DNA of 64,000 bases from Martelella endophytica (GTDB lineage Bacteria; Pseudomonadota; Alphaproteobacteria; Rhizobiales; Rhizobiaceae), in assembly GCF_000960975.1 (NCBI RefSeq), contig NZ_CP010803.1, positions 1,639,944-1,703,943 of the forward strand, read 5' to 3'. The position numbers and the translations under genes are program-made. Shown in pieces: positions 8,751-17,937 of the stretch (position 1 is its first letter; each line of letters opens with the position of its first letter). Under the pieces are notes generated by a model. The model saw only the letters and a program-made list of their open reading frames with translations. It did no database searches and was not told the origin of the DNA.

Positions 8751-8961
8751 ACCCTTCCTCCGTTCCCAGCGCTTCCTGTCATCCGGTCTGTGTCGGTCAT
8801 TCGATCCTTGAACCGTGTCCGGCAGGGCCGATGCCGCGCCAGCGGTCGCCGGCCGCGACGAGCTGCGGGCGAGCCTTCGGCCGAAATTCAGGGGCACCGC
8901 TGATTAGCGGGAGATTGCCGTCGGGAAACCGCGGCGCTTGCCGCAGTCCTGTTCAGTCTCG

Positions 8962-9384
8962 TCACGGCGAAAGGTGCAGCACGATCTCGCGGCGGTGGGA
9001 ACGGTCGCGGTGTTCGAAGAGATAGAGACCCTGCCAGGTGCCGAGCGCCAGTCGGCCGGCGGAAACCGGCACGCCGAGCGAAACCTGGGTGAGGGCGGAC
9101 TTGATATGGGCGGGCATATCGTCCGGGCCTTCCAGCCGGTGGACGAGGTAGTCCATCGACGGGTCGTCCGCCGGTGGCGCCAGCCGGGCGAAATAGGCTG
9201 AAAGGTCGCGTTTGACGTCCGGATCGGCGTTTTCCTGGATCAGCAGCGAGCAGGACGTGTGGCGCACGAAGGCGGTGAGGAGACCTTCCTCCATGCCTGC
9301 CGTGCGAACGAAGCGGGCGGCCTCATCGGTGAATTCGTAGAGGCCCTGGCCACGGGTCGATATCGTCAGGCGGGTCTGGGGCAT
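8962..9384 (-). CDS. YjbQ/UPF0047 family protein
   Basis: This is a small cytoplasmic protein of the YjbQ family, annotated in some systems as a secondary thiamine-phosphate synthase because E. coli YjbQ has weak activity of that kind. Its physiological role is unsettled. The family signature is complete: GLLTAFVRHTSCSLLIQENA around residue 32, then YLVHRLEGPDDMPAHIKSAL and a C-terminal GTWQGLYLFEHRDRSHRREI carrying the conserved histidine. The start at 9384 (MPQTRL) has AAGGA seven bases upstream; an upstream in-frame extension to 9480 lacks a site. At 140 aa it has normal family length. It follows etfA on the same strand but behind a terminator. Confidence 0.88.
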   Translation of the reverse strand: MPQTRLTISTRGQGLYEFTDEAARFVRTAGMEEGLLTAFVRHTSCSLLIQENADPDVKRDLSAYFARLAPPADDPSMDYLVHRLEGPDDMPAHIKSALTQVSLGVPVSAGRLALGTWQGLYLFEHRDRSHRREIVLHLSP

Positions 9385-9492
9385 GGCTTGGTCCTTGTCC
9401 GGTCGGGCGTCGTCATCCGGGGCGTTTTTGCAAAGTTTTGCCCCAGTGGGCGGGGCAATCGCATGCAACGCGCCGCCCAACCCTCAAAACTT

Positions 9493-9511
9493 TCTCGCCC
9501 CGGAGGCGAGA
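9493..9511 (-). terminator. Terminator-like hairpin after etfA
   Basis: On the minus strand the stem TCTCGCC / GGCGAGA with a five-base loop is followed by AAGTTTTG. It lies about 80 bases beyond the etfA stop and before yjbQ. Two further short hairpins (9551-9564 and 9438-9458) flank it. The U-tract is short, so efficiency is uncertain. Confidence 0.5.
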
Positions 9512-9593
9512 GAGTATTGGGAGCGAGCTGCCACGCCATTTGCGATCGTCCTCCGCAAGCGGAGAACGGAATCGGGGCAAGCGGCGAACCGCG

Positions 9594-10523
9594 TCAAAGC
9601 GCCTTTTCAAGCTCCGGCAGGATCTCGAACAGGTCGCCGACGAGGCCGTAATCGGCCACCTGGAAGATCGGTGCCTCCTCGTCCTTGTTGATCGCGACGA
9701 TCACCTTGGAATCCTTCATGCCGGCCAGATGCTGGATGGCGCCGGAAATGCCGCAGGCAATGTAGAGGTCTGGGGCGACAACCTTGCCGGTCTGGCCGAC
9801 CTGCCAGTCGTTCGGCGCGTAGCCGGCATCGACGGCGGCACGCGAGGCGCCGACGGCAGCGCCAAGCTTGTCGGCAACGGGCAGGATTACCTCACGGAAT
9901 TTCTCAGACGAGCCGAGCGCGCGGCCGCCGGAGATGATGATCTTGGCCGACGTCAGTTCGGGACGCTCGGACTTGGCGATCTCGTTCTTGACGAAGGTCG
10001 AAAGGCCCGGTTCGGCAGCGGCGGAAACGGCTTCCACCGGGGCGCTGCCGGTCATCGCGGCGGCCTCGAAGCTTGCGGTGCGCACTGTGATCACCTTCTT
10101 GGCGTCGTGCGATTTCACCGTCTCGATGGCGTTGCCGGCATAGGTCGGGCGCTTGAAGGTGTCCGGCGCGATCACCTCGGTGATTTCGGAAATCTGCATC
10201 ACGTCGCAAAGGGCGGCAACGCGCGGCAGCACGTTCTTGCCGGTCGAGGTGGCCGCCGCCATGATCACGTCATAGCCATCGGCGAGCGCCAGGATGGTGG
10301 CGGAAAGCGGCTCGGCGCGGTCTTCGGCAAGGCTAGCGTCATCGGCAACAAGCACCTTGGCAACACCGGCGATCTTTGCGGCACTTTCGGCGGCAGCGGA
10401 AACGCCGCTGCCGGTGACGAGCACATGAATGTCGCTGCCGATCCGGGAGGCGGCGGTCGCGGCCTTGGCGGTCTGGTCGGAGATGGTGGCGCCGTCATGT
10501 TCGGCGAGAAGAAGAATGGTCAT
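9594..10523 (-). CDS. etfA: Electron transfer flavoprotein alpha subunit
   Basis: This is the FAD-binding large subunit of the soluble electron transfer flavoprotein, which takes electrons from acyl-CoA and other dehydrogenases and passes them to ETF-ubiquinone oxidoreductase. The N-terminal domain starts [20 protein letters not shown]. The FAD-domain signature is present in the C-terminal third: [67 protein letters not shown]. At 309 residues it has typical length. AAGGAGA lies just upstream of the ATG. It follows etfB by 12 bases, so the two subunits are co-transcribed and probably made in stoichiometric amounts. Confidence 0.97.
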   Translation of the reverse strand: MTILLLAEHDGATISDQTAKAATAASRIGSDIHVLVTGSGVSAAAESAAKIAGVAKVLVADDASLAEDRAEPLSATILALADGYDVIMAAATSTGKNVLPRVAALCDVMQISEITEVIAPDTFKRPTYAGNAIETVKSHDAKKVITVRTASFEAAAMTGSAPVEAVSAAAEPGLSTFVKNEIAKSERPELTSAKIIISGGRALGSSEKFREVILPVADKLGAAVGASRAAVDAGYAPNDWQVGQTGKVVAPDLYIACGISGAIQHLAGMKDSKVIVAINKDEEAPIFQVADYGLVGDLFEILPELEKAL

Positions 10524-10535
10524 CGATCGGTCTCC

Positions 10536-11285
10536 TTACAGCACGCCGGCTTCGTTTTTCAGCTTGTCCACCAGTTCGGCGGCGGATGAAACCTTGATGC
10601 CGGCCTTGCGGGCTTCCGGCTCCTCGGTCTTCAGCACGTCCAGCCGGCGGGCGGTATCGACGCCGTAATCGGCGGGCGTCTTCTTGTCGACCGGCTTCTT
10701 TTTCGCCTTCATGATGTTCGGCAGCGAGGCATAGCGCGGCTCGTTGAGGCGCAGATCCGTGGTGACGATCGCCGGCAGCTTGACGGTGATGGTCTGCAGC
10801 CCGCCGTCGATCTCCCGGGTGACAGTGGCAAGGCCATCGCCGATCTCGAGCTTCGAGGCATAGGTGGCCTGGCCCCAGCCGAGAAGGGCTGAAAGCATCT
10901 GCCCGGTCTGGTTGCTATCGTCGTCGATCGCCTGCTTGCCGAGAATGACGAGGCCAGGTTCTTCCTCTTCAGCAACCTTCTTCAGAAGCTTGGCGACGGC
11001 GAGCGGCTCGACGGTGCCTTCGGCCTCGATCAGGATGCCGCGGTCGGCGCCCATGGCGAGCGCGGTGCGGATGGTCTCCTCGGCCTTGGCCGGGCCGATG
11101 GAAACGGCGACAACCTCGGAAGCGATGCCCGCTTCCTTCAGTCGCAGCGCCTCTTCAACGGCGATCTCGTCGAAGGGATTCATCGACATCTTCACATTCG
11201 CGAGCTCCACACCGGTGCCATCCGGCTTGACGCGAATCTTGACGTTGTAGTCGACAACCCGTTTGACCGGGACCAGAACCTTCAT
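10536..11285 (-). CDS. etfB: Electron transfer flavoprotein beta subunit
   Basis: This is the AMP-binding small subunit of the electron transfer flavoprotein. Family features include the start [17 protein letters not shown], the [16 protein letters not shown] segment near residue 40, the ETF-beta signature VARELDG-like stretch (here [20 protein letters not shown]) near residue 155 and the [19 protein letters not shown] segment. Length of 249 aa is standard. The ATG at 11285 follows AGGAGG at ideal spacing; the TTG two codons upstream is less likely. It leads an etfBA pair. A 170-base gap separates it from the cobalamin adenosyltransferase gene, so it probably has its own promoter. Confidence 0.97.
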   Translation of the reverse strand: MKVLVPVKRVVDYNVKIRVKPDGTGVELANVKMSMNPFDEIAVEEALRLKEAGIASEVVAVSIGPAKAEETIRTALAMGADRGILIEAEGTVEPLAVAKLLKKVAEEEEPGLVILGKQAIDDDSNQTGQMLSALLGWGQATYASKLEIGDGLATVTREIDGGLQTITVKLPAIVTTDLRLNEPRYASLPNIMKAKKKPVDKKTPADYGVDTARRLDVLKTEEPEARKAGIKVSSAAELVDKLKNEAGVL

Positions 11286-11454
11286 ACTCAACCTCCTGGA
11301 TTGCGGCCCGGAAGGGCCCGGCCGGAACCGGCCGTGATTTCATGCAACGATGCGGCCTTTGCGGCGCGATCACTTGCCAATGGGCGACATGAATAATTTC
11401 ATTTGCCGCCATGCGCAAAGAATCATTGCCCAAAGGGCGCAGATTTTGCGCAAA

Positions 11455-12021
11455 TCATCGGTTCTTGCCGGGCACCCAGAGAATGTCCGCCGCGCCGTTG
11501 TCATTGGCGTGACGGGCCGCGACGAACAGGAAATCGGAGAGCCGGTTGATATAGGAAAGCGCCGGCGTGCTGACGGCCTCGCGTTCGCCGAGCGCCACCA
11601 TGGCGCGCTCGGCGCGGCGGCAGATGGTGCGGGCCATGTGAAGATGTGTGGCGAGCGGACTGCCGCCGGGCAGGATGAAGGAGTTGAGCGGTGCGAGCTT
11701 CCCGTTCAGCCGGTCGATCTCCCCTTCGATCCATGTGACCTGGGCGCTAACGATGCGCAGCGGCTGGTAGCCAAGGTTCTCGCCGGTCTCCGGCGTGGCG
11801 AGATCGGCGCCGAGGTCGAAGAGGTCGTTCTGGATGCGCTCGATGGCGCCGGCGAGGCCATCGGTCGTTGCAAGCCGTACCAGCCCGAGCGCTGCATTGG
11901 TCTCGTCGACATCGCCGATGGCGGCAAGCCTCAGATCGGATTTCTTGCGGCGGGGGCCGGCGGCGAGCCCGGTCGTCCCGTCGTCGCCGGTGCGGGTATA
12001 GATCTTGTTCAGTTTGACCAT
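11455..12021 (-). CDS. Cob(I)alamin adenosyltransferase, PduO type
   Basis: This enzyme transfers the adenosyl group of ATP to cob(I)alamin (or cobyrinate diamide), giving adenosylcobalamin for B12-dependent enzymes. It belongs to the PduO/ATR family of trimeric helical bundles: the N-terminal MVKLNKIYTRTGDDGTTGL loop binds ATP, followed by RLAAIGDVDETNA and the C-terminal CRRAERAMVAL and YINRLSDFLFVAAR helices. The true start is the ATG at 12021; a TTG at 12042 lies upstream in frame. The stop of the small membrane protein is two bases before it, so the pair is coupled. In rhizobia this gene is commonly found beside etfBA. Confidence 0.93.
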   Translation of the reverse strand: MVKLNKIYTRTGDDGTTGLAAGPRRKKSDLRLAAIGDVDETNAALGLVRLATTDGLAGAIERIQNDLFDLGADLATPETGENLGYQPLRIVSAQVTWIEGEIDRLNGKLAPLNSFILPGGSPLATHLHMARTICRRAERAMVALGEREAVSTPALSYINRLSDFLFVAARHANDNGAADILWVPGKNR

Positions 12022-12022
12022 T

Positions 12023-12220
12023 TCAATGTCCGGATTGGGCAAGCCACAGCGTCAGCATGATGAGGATGATGGCGAGTGCCTGGAAGGCGATGCGGGCCTG
12101 CATCATCTTGTTGGAAAAGCGCGGATTGCCGCCGAGCATCATGTTGACGAGGCCGCGGCCGAGGAAGAACACGACCAGCAGCATGACGATGACGGTCACG
12201 AATGTCAGAAATGTCGACAT
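12023..12220 (-). CDS. Twin-transmembrane small protein (HIG1-like)
   Basis: This small inner-membrane protein of 65 residues has two hydrophobic helices (residues 5-22 and 43-62) joined by a charged turn containing GGNPRFSNKMMQARI. The pattern matches the twin-TM/HIG1-type proteins found next to the cobalamin adenosyltransferase in many rhizobia. The start is well marked by GGAGG before ATG. The frame remains open upstream to 12733, but only the last 66 codons are protein-like. Function is not established; a role as a respiratory complex accessory is suggested only by the HIG1 fold. Confidence 0.8.
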   Translation of the reverse strand: MSTFLTFVTVIVMLLVVFFLGRGLVNMMLGGNPRFSNKMMQARIAFQALAIILIMLTLWLAQSGH

Positions 12221-12294
12221 GGCTTTTCCTCCGCGTTTGGGCGCGCATCTGACGACAATTTGCCGGGGCATGCAAGGGCAAGGCGGCTCGGACC

Positions 12295-13128
12295 TCAGCT
12301 CATCCGGCCCATCAGGCGATAGAACCAGTCGGCCGGCATCAGCCGCTTCAGGATCATGCCCTGTTTGGCCGGCGTGGTGACAGGGTAGTGCGGGCGCGGC
12401 CGCTTTTCTGTCAGTGCTCTTGTCAGAACGGCATAGACGACATCGGGTTCGAGCTTGTGGCGGTTCGGCGGCCCGGAACCGTCGAGCCGGGCGAGCTGGC
12501 GGCGATAATCCTCGGCATGGACCGAGCCTTCGATGTCGATATTGGCGCGGATGTGCTTCAGCGCATTGGCGGTGAATTTCGAGGCGATCGGTCCCGGCTC
12601 GATCAGGCTGACGAAGATGCCGCTGCCTTCGAGTTCCATGCGCAGCGTCAGCGACAGCGCTTCGAGCGCGTATTTGGAGGCTGAATAGGGGCCGCGAAAA
12701 CGATAGGGCAGCAGGCCGAGGATCGAGGAGCACTGGACGATGCGGCCATGGCGCTGAGCCCGCATGATCGGAACCACCTGACGCGTCAGCTCGTGAACGC
12801 CGAAGACATTGGCTTCGAACTGGGCGCGTAGCACATCGGTGGAGACGTCCTCGACGGCGCCGGTCTGGCCGTACGCGCCGTTGTTGAACACCGCGTCAAG
12901 GCCACCGCCGGTCCGCGCCCTGACGGCCTCGACAAGGGCGGTAATCGAGGTGGTGTCGGTATAATCCATGTAGAAGGCCTCAAGGCCATTGGCCTCAAGC
13001 GCCGCGATATCCTCCGGCCGCCTGGCGGTGGCGAATACCCGCCAGCCATTCTGGGCGAGCGCGCGGGCGCAGTAGGCGCCGATGCCGCTCGAACAGCCGG
13101 TGACGATTATCGTGGATTTCTTTTCCAA
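12295..13128 (-). CDS. Short-chain dehydrogenase/reductase (classical SDR)
   Basis: This is an NAD(P)-dependent oxidoreductase of unknown substrate. The Rossmann glycine motif is TGCSSGIG at about residue 10, NNGAYG (the NNAG equivalent) lies near 82, and the catalytic Ser and the YSASK motif (Tyr-x-x-x-Lys) near 150 are present, followed by EPGPIASKF. Length of 277 aa fits. No ATG lies near the Rossmann motif: the best start is TTG at 13128, with GGAGG six bases upstream, while longer versions begin with unrelated sequence. The C-terminal tail with KQGMILKRLMPADWFYRLMGRM is typical of SDRs acting on lipid-like substrates, but that is only suggestive. Confidence 0.85.
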   Translation of the reverse strand: MEKKSTIIVTGCSSGIGAYCARALAQNGWRVFATARRPEDIAALEANGLEAFYMDYTDTTSITALVEAVRARTGGGLDAVFNNGAYGQTGAVEDVSTDVLRAQFEANVFGVHELTRQVVPIMRAQRHGRIVQCSSILGLLPYRFRGPYSASKYALEALSLTLRMELEGSGIFVSLIEPGPIASKFTANALKHIRANIDIEGSVHAEDYRRQLARLDGSGPPNRHKLEPDVVYAVLTRALTEKRPRPHYPVTTPAKQGMILKRLMPADWFYRLMGRMS

Positions 13129-13235
13129 TGGCTTCCTCCGGTACACGAATACATTGTTGTTCCTATATAAGATCGAAAGGACCGCGATAAACGTGACGCC
13201 TGTCCGCCGCCGCCAGAATGCCTCTTGGAGACAGA

Positions 13236-14150
13236 ATGAAAAAGCCGATCCGGACAACCCTGCGTGTGGCCTATGATGCGCTTTACCATTTCAGCGAGGA
13301 TGACGGCTGGGCGATGGCAAGTCATGTGGCGCTGTCGACGCTGCTGGCGCTGTTTCCATTCCTGATCTTCGGCACCACGCTTGCCGGCTTTCTCGGCGCC
13401 GACCAGTTCGCCGAAGTCGCCATCAACTTCATCGTCGGCGCCTGGCCCCAGGAGATTGCCGAACCAGTGGCAAACCAGATCCGACAGGTGCTGACCGTGC
13501 CGCGCGGCGGGCTGCTGACGGTCTCGGTCATGGCGGCGGCCTACTTCGCCTCGAACGGCGTGGAGGCCGTGCGGCTTTCGCTTAACCGGGCCTACCGGGT
13601 GGAGGAAAACCGCAGTTGGTGGTGGCTTCGCATCCGCAGCCTCGGCTTTGTCCTGCTGGCCTCGATCATCTTCGCCTTTCTCAGCATCATGTTCGTGGCC
13701 GTGCCGATCGCTCTGCATTTCGCCGAACGCTGGTTCCCATGGCTGACGGCCGCGTTGCAGCAGCTTTCCAAGCTCAGGCTGCTGGGCACTTTCCTGCTGC
13801 TGCTTGTCGGGCTGACCATCGCCCATCTCTACCTCGCTGCCGGCAAGCGCCGGCTTGTCGATGTGCTGCCGGGCGTGATCCTGACGCTCATCGTCTGGTC
13901 GATCTTCGCCTCGGGCTTTGCCTATTACCTCGGCACCTTCGCGCAATATAGCGCCACTTATGCCGGCCTTGCGACACCGATGATCCTGCTGGTCTTCCTC
14001 TATTCGATCGGCGTGATCCTGCTTCTCGGCGCTGAAGTGAATGCCGGGCTCCTGAAGTACAAGGTGATCAAGCATGCGCCCTGGAGCCGCCACCGCGGCC
14101 GCAAGGCGCATATCTCAGATGCCGCAAAGGACCCGAATGTCCGCAACTGA
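13236..14150 (+). CDS. YihY/BrkB-family integral membrane protein
   Basis: This is an inner-membrane protein of the YihY (formerly ribonuclease BN) family; no enzymatic role is proven. Six hydrophobic segments are visible, beginning with the conserved amphipathic SEDDGWAMASHVALSTLLAL region, and the family motifs ASNGVEAVRLSLNRAYRVEE and GAEVNA are both present. The ATG at 13236 is preceded by TTGGAGACAG, so it is preferred over the ATG at 13218. It is transcribed divergently from the SDR. Its last 36 bases overlap the 3' end of gluQ on the other strand, a convergent overlap of two intact genes. Confidence 0.9.
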   Translation: MKKPIRTTLRVAYDALYHFSEDDGWAMASHVALSTLLALFPFLIFGTTLAGFLGADQFAEVAINFIVGAWPQEIAEPVANQIRQVLTVPRGGLLTVSVMAAAYFASNGVEAVRLSLNRAYRVEENRSWWWLRIRSLGFVLLASIIFAFLSIMFVAVPIALHFAERWFPWLTAALQQLSKLRLLGTFLLLLVGLTIAHLYLAAGKRRLVDVLPGVILTLIVWSIFASGFAYYLGTFAQYSATYAGLATPMILLVFLYSIGVILLLGAEVNAGLLKYKVIKHAPWSRHRGRKAHISDAAKDPNVRN

Positions 14151-14993
14151 GCGGCCTTCGGCGCGCAATTGCCTGAGCGCCGTATCGTTGTTCGATTTTG
14201 ACAGCTTGCGGCCATCCGGGCCCAGAAGCAGGCGGTGATGGTGGTAGAGCGGTTGCGGTAGGCCGAGAAGCACCTGCAACACGCGGTGGACGGCGGTGGC
14301 GTGATAAAGATCGCGCCCGCGCACGACATGGGTGATGCCCTGCGCGGCATCGTCGACGACCACCGAGAGATGGTAGCTCGAGGGCGCATCGGAGCGCGAC
14401 AGCACGACGTCCCCCCAATCTGCCGGCGAAGCTGCAATCTCCACTGTGCGGTCCCCGGTCCCCTCCTGCCAGGAAAGCGGCGCACCGATGCGCGCGAGCG
14501 CCGCCGCCATGTCGAGGCGCCATGCGTGGCGATGGCCGGCGGCCATCAGCGCCCGCCGCTCGTCTGCGGGCCGTGCTCGATCGCGCGCCGGATAAAGCGG
14601 CGCACCGTCCGGATCGCGCGGCCAGCGCGCGCCCGCCGCCTCGTGATCCGCCACCATCTGGCGAACGGTGCCGCGGGTCATGAAGGCGGGGTAGGCGAGG
14701 CCTTCTGCAACCAGCCGGTCGAGCGCGGCCTGGTATTCGGCAAAGTGCTCCGACTGGCGAAACACCGGGCCGTCGAAGCCGATGCCGAGCCAGGCGAGAT
14801 CCTCAATGGCCGCGGCCTCGTTTTCCGGCGTGCAGCGGGCCCTGTCGATATCCTCCATGCGCAGCAGCAGCCGGCCACCCATGGCATCCGCGCGCCGGCG
14901 GTTCTCGAAGGCCGAGAGCGCATGGCCGAGATGAAGCAGGCCGTTCGGGCTCGGCGCGAAGCGGAAAGTGGGTCGCCCGGAAGTTTCAGACAT
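14115..14993 (-). CDS. gluQ: Glutamyl-Q tRNA(Asp) synthetase
   Basis: This enzyme activates glutamate and attaches it to queuosine at position 34 of tRNA-Asp. It is a truncated glutamyl-tRNA synthetase paralogue with the catalytic Rossmann fold only: the N-terminal RFAPSPNGLLHLGHALSA contains the HLGH nucleotide-binding motif, and KLSKS near residue 262 is the KMSKS loop. The anticodon-binding domain of GltX is missing, as expected for the family, and length (292 aa) is typical. A GluRS-type zinc site is not obvious. The start MSETSGRP has weak but acceptable spacing. It is convergent with and slightly overlaps the YihY gene. Confidence 0.93.
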   Translation of the reverse strand: MSETSGRPTFRFAPSPNGLLHLGHALSAFENRRRADAMGGRLLLRMEDIDRARCTPENEAAAIEDLAWLGIGFDGPVFRQSEHFAEYQAALDRLVAEGLAYPAFMTRGTVRQMVADHEAAGARWPRDPDGAPLYPARDRARPADERRALMAAGHRHAWRLDMAAALARIGAPLSWQEGTGDRTVEIAASPADWGDVVLSRSDAPSSYHLSVVVDDAAQGITHVVRGRDLYHATAVHRVLQVLLGLPQPLYHHHRLLLGPDGRKLSKSNNDTALRQLRAEGRSVADIRVLCGI

Positions 14994-15040
14994 GCCATGA
15001 AGGTTCCCTGATCATCTTGAGACGTTCAGGGGTAGAACCG

Positions 15041-15685
15041 ATGCAGCGCATGTGCAACGCCGATGACCTCAAAATCGCGACGGAAGCCCTGCTTCGGCAG
15101 GCGCCCGATCTTGCCGCAATCGCGACGGCGTGCGGCCCGCCGCCGCTGAGGCTGATGCCGGCGGGCTTTGCCGGCCTTGCCGAGGTGGTCGCTGGCCAAC
15201 TCATTTCAAAGCAGGCCGCGGCGGCAATCTATGCGCGGCTTGAACAGGAGGCCCGGCCGATTTCGCCACAGACCTATCTGGCGCTTTCCCCGGAGACGCA
15301 TGCCGCAATCGGCCTGACGCGCGCCAAGCAGGCGGCCCTTGCCGGCATAGCCGAGGCGATCCTTTCCGGTGAGCTTGATCTCGCCGCACTCGGCACGATG
15401 GACAGCGCCGAAGCGACAAGGGCCCTGACCCGCTATCGCGGCATCGGCGTCTGGACGGCGGAAGTCTATCTGATGTTCTGCGAAGGTCACGCGGATATAT
15501 TTCCAGCGGGCGATCTTGCTTTGCGCGCTGCCGCCGCCCATGCCTTCGCCATGGAGAAAAGGCCGGAGATTGCCGCGCTCAGGGCGCGCGCCGAGACCTG
15601 GCGGCCGTGGCGTTCGGTCGCCGCGCGGCTGCTCTGGGCCTATTATGCGAATGTGATGAAGCGGAATGTTCTGCCCGTCGGCTGA
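15041..15685 (+). CDS. DNA-3-methyladenine glycosylase II-like (HhH-GPD)
   Basis: This base-excision-repair glycosylase of the HhH-GPD superfamily (AlkA type) removes alkylated purines from DNA. The helical core contains the motif FAGLAEVVAGQLISKQAAAAIYARL near residue 55, the hairpin RYRGIGVWTAEVYLMF near residue 137, and the catalytic aspartate in FPAGDLALRAA about 20 residues later. At roughly 214 aa it lacks the N-terminal domain of E. coli AlkA, as is common for alphaproteobacterial homologues. The ATG at 15041 (MQRMCN) is chosen; an in-frame TTG at 15017 is possible. It stands alone, divergent from gluQ. Confidence 0.88.
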   Translation: MQRMCNADDLKIATEALLRQAPDLAAIATACGPPPLRLMPAGFAGLAEVVAGQLISKQAAAAIYARLEQEARPISPQTYLALSPETHAAIGLTRAKQAALAGIAEAILSGELDLAALGTMDSAEATRALTRYRGIGVWTAEVYLMFCEGHADIFPAGDLALRAAAAHAFAMEKRPEIAALRARAETWRPWRSVAARLLWAYYANVMKRNVLPVG

Positions 15686-15800
15686 AGTCTTTCGACATGT
15701 CTGCCGCAACTTTGCAAAGCCGAATTAATCAGGCTTCACAATACTGTAACAACGGGCCTAATATACAGGAGGAAGATGCCGAATCGATCAGGAGAGTCAC

Positions 15801-16358
15801 TTGACGATTGCAGTCTCGCCTCAGGCCTTGCCGGCGCTCGTGCTGAATGCCGACTTTCGGCCCCTGAGCTACTACCCCTTGTCGTTATGGTCCTGGCAGG
15901 ACGCGATCAAGGCGGTTTTTCTCGACCGTGTGAACATCATCGCCGAGTACGATCAGGCCGTGTCGTCGCCAAGTTTCTCGATGCGGCTGCCAAGCGTCGT
16001 CTGCCTGAAGACCTACATCAAGCCCTCGCGCAACCCCGCCTTCACCCGCTTCAACGTGTTCCTGCGCGACCGTTTCCAGTGCCAGTATTGCGGCACCCGG
16101 GAAGAGCTGACCTTCGACCACGTCATCCCGCGCTGCAAGGGCGGCGAGACGACCTGGGACAATGTCGTTGCCGCCTGTTCGCCGTGCAACCTGAAGAAGG
16201 GGTCGAAGCTGCCGAGACAGGCTGGCATGATCCCGTTCCAGAAGCCCTACCAGCCGACCGTCCAGGACCTCCACAACAACGGCCGCCTGTTCCCGCCGAA
16301 CTACCTGCACGAAAGCTGGCTCGATTATCTCTACTGGGACAGCGAACTGGAACCGTAA
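15801..16358 (+). CDS. HNH endonuclease family protein
   Basis: This is a small chromosomal HNH protein widespread in Alphaproteobacteria; its substrate is unknown. The zinc-stabilised HNH motif is complete: FQCQYCG (first Cys pair), LTFDHVIPRCKGG (catalytic His), TTWDNVVAACSPCN (Asn and second Cys pair), NLKKG. About 85 residues precede the nuclease domain, starting LPALVLNADFRPLSYYPLSLWSW, a conserved family N-terminus. The start is TTG at 15801 with AGGAGAG upstream. The gene ends six bases before the CDF stop on the opposite strand. It is probably not a homing enzyme, as no intron or intein context is visible. Confidence 0.88.
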   Translation: MTIAVSPQALPALVLNADFRPLSYYPLSLWSWQDAIKAVFLDRVNIIAEYDQAVSSPSFSMRLPSVVCLKTYIKPSRNPAFTRFNVFLRDRFQCQYCGTREELTFDHVIPRCKGGETTWDNVVAACSPCNLKKGSKLPRQAGMIPFQKPYQPTVQDLHNNGRLFPPNYLHESWLDYLYWDSELEP

Positions 16359-16364
16359 TCCGCT

Positions 16365-17327
16365 TCAGACGACGTGCGATGGCCTGAGGTGGCAATTCTC
16401 GGCAGCTTCGGCCGTTTCGATCTGCAATGTCGTGTGGCCGATGCCGAAGTCGTGCTTCAGCTCTTCGGGCAGGCTGGCCAGCAGATGCTTCGGGTCAGTG
16501 TTGCGGCATACCAGATGGGCGGTCAACGCGGTCTCGGTGGTGCTCAGCGCCCAGATATGCAGGTCGTGGACTTCCTCGACGCCATCGGCACTTTCCAGAT
16601 GCTTGCGCACGGCGGTGATGTCGATGCCGCTCGGCACGGCGTCGATCGCCATCATCACCGAATCGCGCAGCAGACCCCAGGTGCCGATCAGGATGACGGC
16701 GGAAATGATCAAGCTGACGGCGGGGTCGATCCAGTCGAAGCCTGTCCACATGATGAGCAGCGCTGCGAAGATGACGCCGATCGTCACCAGGGCGTCGATT
16801 GCCATGTGCAGGAAGGCGCCGCGGATGTTGAGGTCGTCCTTGCTGCCGGAGGCGAAAAGCCAGGCGGTGAAACCGTTGACCAGCACGCCCGCGGCCGCCA
16901 CCCAGATGACGGTGACAGAGGCGATCGGTTCCGGCTGGAAGAAGCGGCCGATCGCCTCCCAGCTGATCGCACCGACGGCGATGAGCAGGATGATGGCATT
17001 GGCGAGCGAGGCCAGGATCGGCGCCCGCTTGAAGCCATAGGTGCGCACACTGGTTGGCGGCTTGGCCGCAAGCCACATCGCGCCCCAGGCGATCAGCAGG
17101 CCGAAAACGTCGGAGAGATTGTGGCCGGCATCGGCGATGAGAGCGAGTGAGCCGCTCATGACCCCGAATATCGCTTCGAGCACGACATAGACGATGTTGA
17201 GGCTGATGCCGATGGCAAAAGCCCGGCCGAAATTGGCCGGCGCATGGCTATGTCCATGCGCGCCGTGCGCATGGGCGCTATGGTCGTGGCCTCCATGGTC
17301 GTGCGAACCGTGGTGGTGATCGGCCAT
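16365..17327 (-). CDS. Cation diffusion facilitator, Zn/Co-type with His-rich N-terminus
   Basis: This is an inner-membrane proton-coupled exporter of divalent metals. The N-terminus (residues 1-30) is a histidine-rich tail, MADHHHGSHDHGGHDHSAHA and following, typical of zinc/cobalt exporters. Six TM segments follow. The transport-site HxxxD motifs are visible in TM2 (ADAGHNLSD) and TM5 (FLHMAIDAL). The C-terminal cytoplasmic domain (SADGVEEVHDLHIWAL) has the CDF ferredoxin-like fold. Length 320 aa is normal. Zn2+ as the main substrate is inferred from the H/D motif pattern. No metal-responsive regulator lies beside it. Confidence 0.93.
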   Translation of the reverse strand: MADHHHGSHDHGGHDHSAHAHGAHGHSHAPANFGRAFAIGISLNIVYVVLEAIFGVMSGSLALIADAGHNLSDVFGLLIAWGAMWLAAKPPTSVRTYGFKRAPILASLANAIILLIAVGAISWEAIGRFFQPEPIASVTVIWVAAAGVLVNGFTAWLFASGSKDDLNIRGAFLHMAIDALVTIGVIFAALLIMWTGFDWIDPAVSLIISAVILIGTWGLLRDSVMMAIDAVPSGIDITAVRKHLESADGVEEVHDLHIWALSTTETALTAHLVCRNTDPKHLLASLPEELKHDFGIGHTTLQIETAEAAENCHLRPSHVV

Positions 17328-17419
17328 GTCTGCGCTCCCCTTTGCTGCCCCGCCCAGTCTGGACGGGAGCAGCCTGTCACAATCAAGGGGCGCCGTCGAG
17401 ATTTGTCGGCCAGGATTGC

Positions 17420-17929
17420 TCAGTTCTTGCGGAAGCCCCAGAGCGCGATTGCGGCGAGGATGATGCTGACGACGACGTTCCAGCCGGCAAAGGAGAGGCC
17501 GAGGACACGCAGCGCGGCCTCATCGCATTTCGGCCCGGTCACCGTGTTGAGGTCGGAAAGCAGCGTGTTGACGTTGTTGGTGACGCTGTCGAGCGCGCCC
17601 GAACAATCGGTCGGGCCGGCCCACCATTTCCATTCCACGCCGGAGTGGTAGATACCCATCACCATGCCCCAGACCATCAGCCCGGCAATCACCAGAAGCG
17701 CCAGCCGGCCGACGAAGCGCGGCAGGCCGAAGCGTACGGCCAGAAGCCCGAGCACGCCGACGGGGATACCGGTATAATAGGGAATGCGCTCGAGCAGGCA
17801 GAGGTGGCACGGGATGTAGCCGCCGATATGCTCGAAGCCGAGGGCGGAACCGACGGAGACGGCCATGCCGAGCGTGGTGAGCGCGAGGCCGATCTGAAGG
17901 CGTTGGCGGGTGATGGCGTGAGGCAGCAT
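17420..17929 (-). CDS. dsbB: Disulfide bond formation protein B family
   Basis: This inner-membrane protein reoxidises DsbA-type thiol oxidases by passing electrons to quinone. Four TM segments are visible. The first periplasmic loop carries the redox pair in IPCHLCLLERIPYY (Cys-x-x-Cys, residues 41-44), followed by the conserved arginine. The second loop carries the further cysteines in GPTDCSGAL and TGPKCDEAAL. At 169 aa it is typical. It lies nine bases downstream of the YqaA-like gene's stop on the same strand, so the two are co-transcribed. No dsbA is in the window. Confidence 0.9.
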   Translation of the reverse strand: MLPHAITRQRLQIGLALTTLGMAVSVGSALGFEHIGGYIPCHLCLLERIPYYTGIPVGVLGLLAVRFGLPRFVGRLALLVIAGLMVWGMVMGIYHSGVEWKWWAGPTDCSGALDSVTNNVNTLLSDLNTVTGPKCDEAALRVLGLSFAGWNVVVSIILAAIALWGFRKN

Positions 17930-17937
17930 GCTTCGTC

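Noticed and set aside
12221..12733. Upstream extension of the twin-TM protein to 236 residues
   Set aside because: The extension is antisense-frame sequence overlapping the SDR gene on the same strand; the strong ribosome site marks the short start at 12220.
15801..16358. HNH protein as part of a restriction or homing system
   Set aside because: No partner methyltransferase, intron or intein is nearby; the arrangement fits the ordinary chromosomal HNH protein of Alphaproteobacteria.
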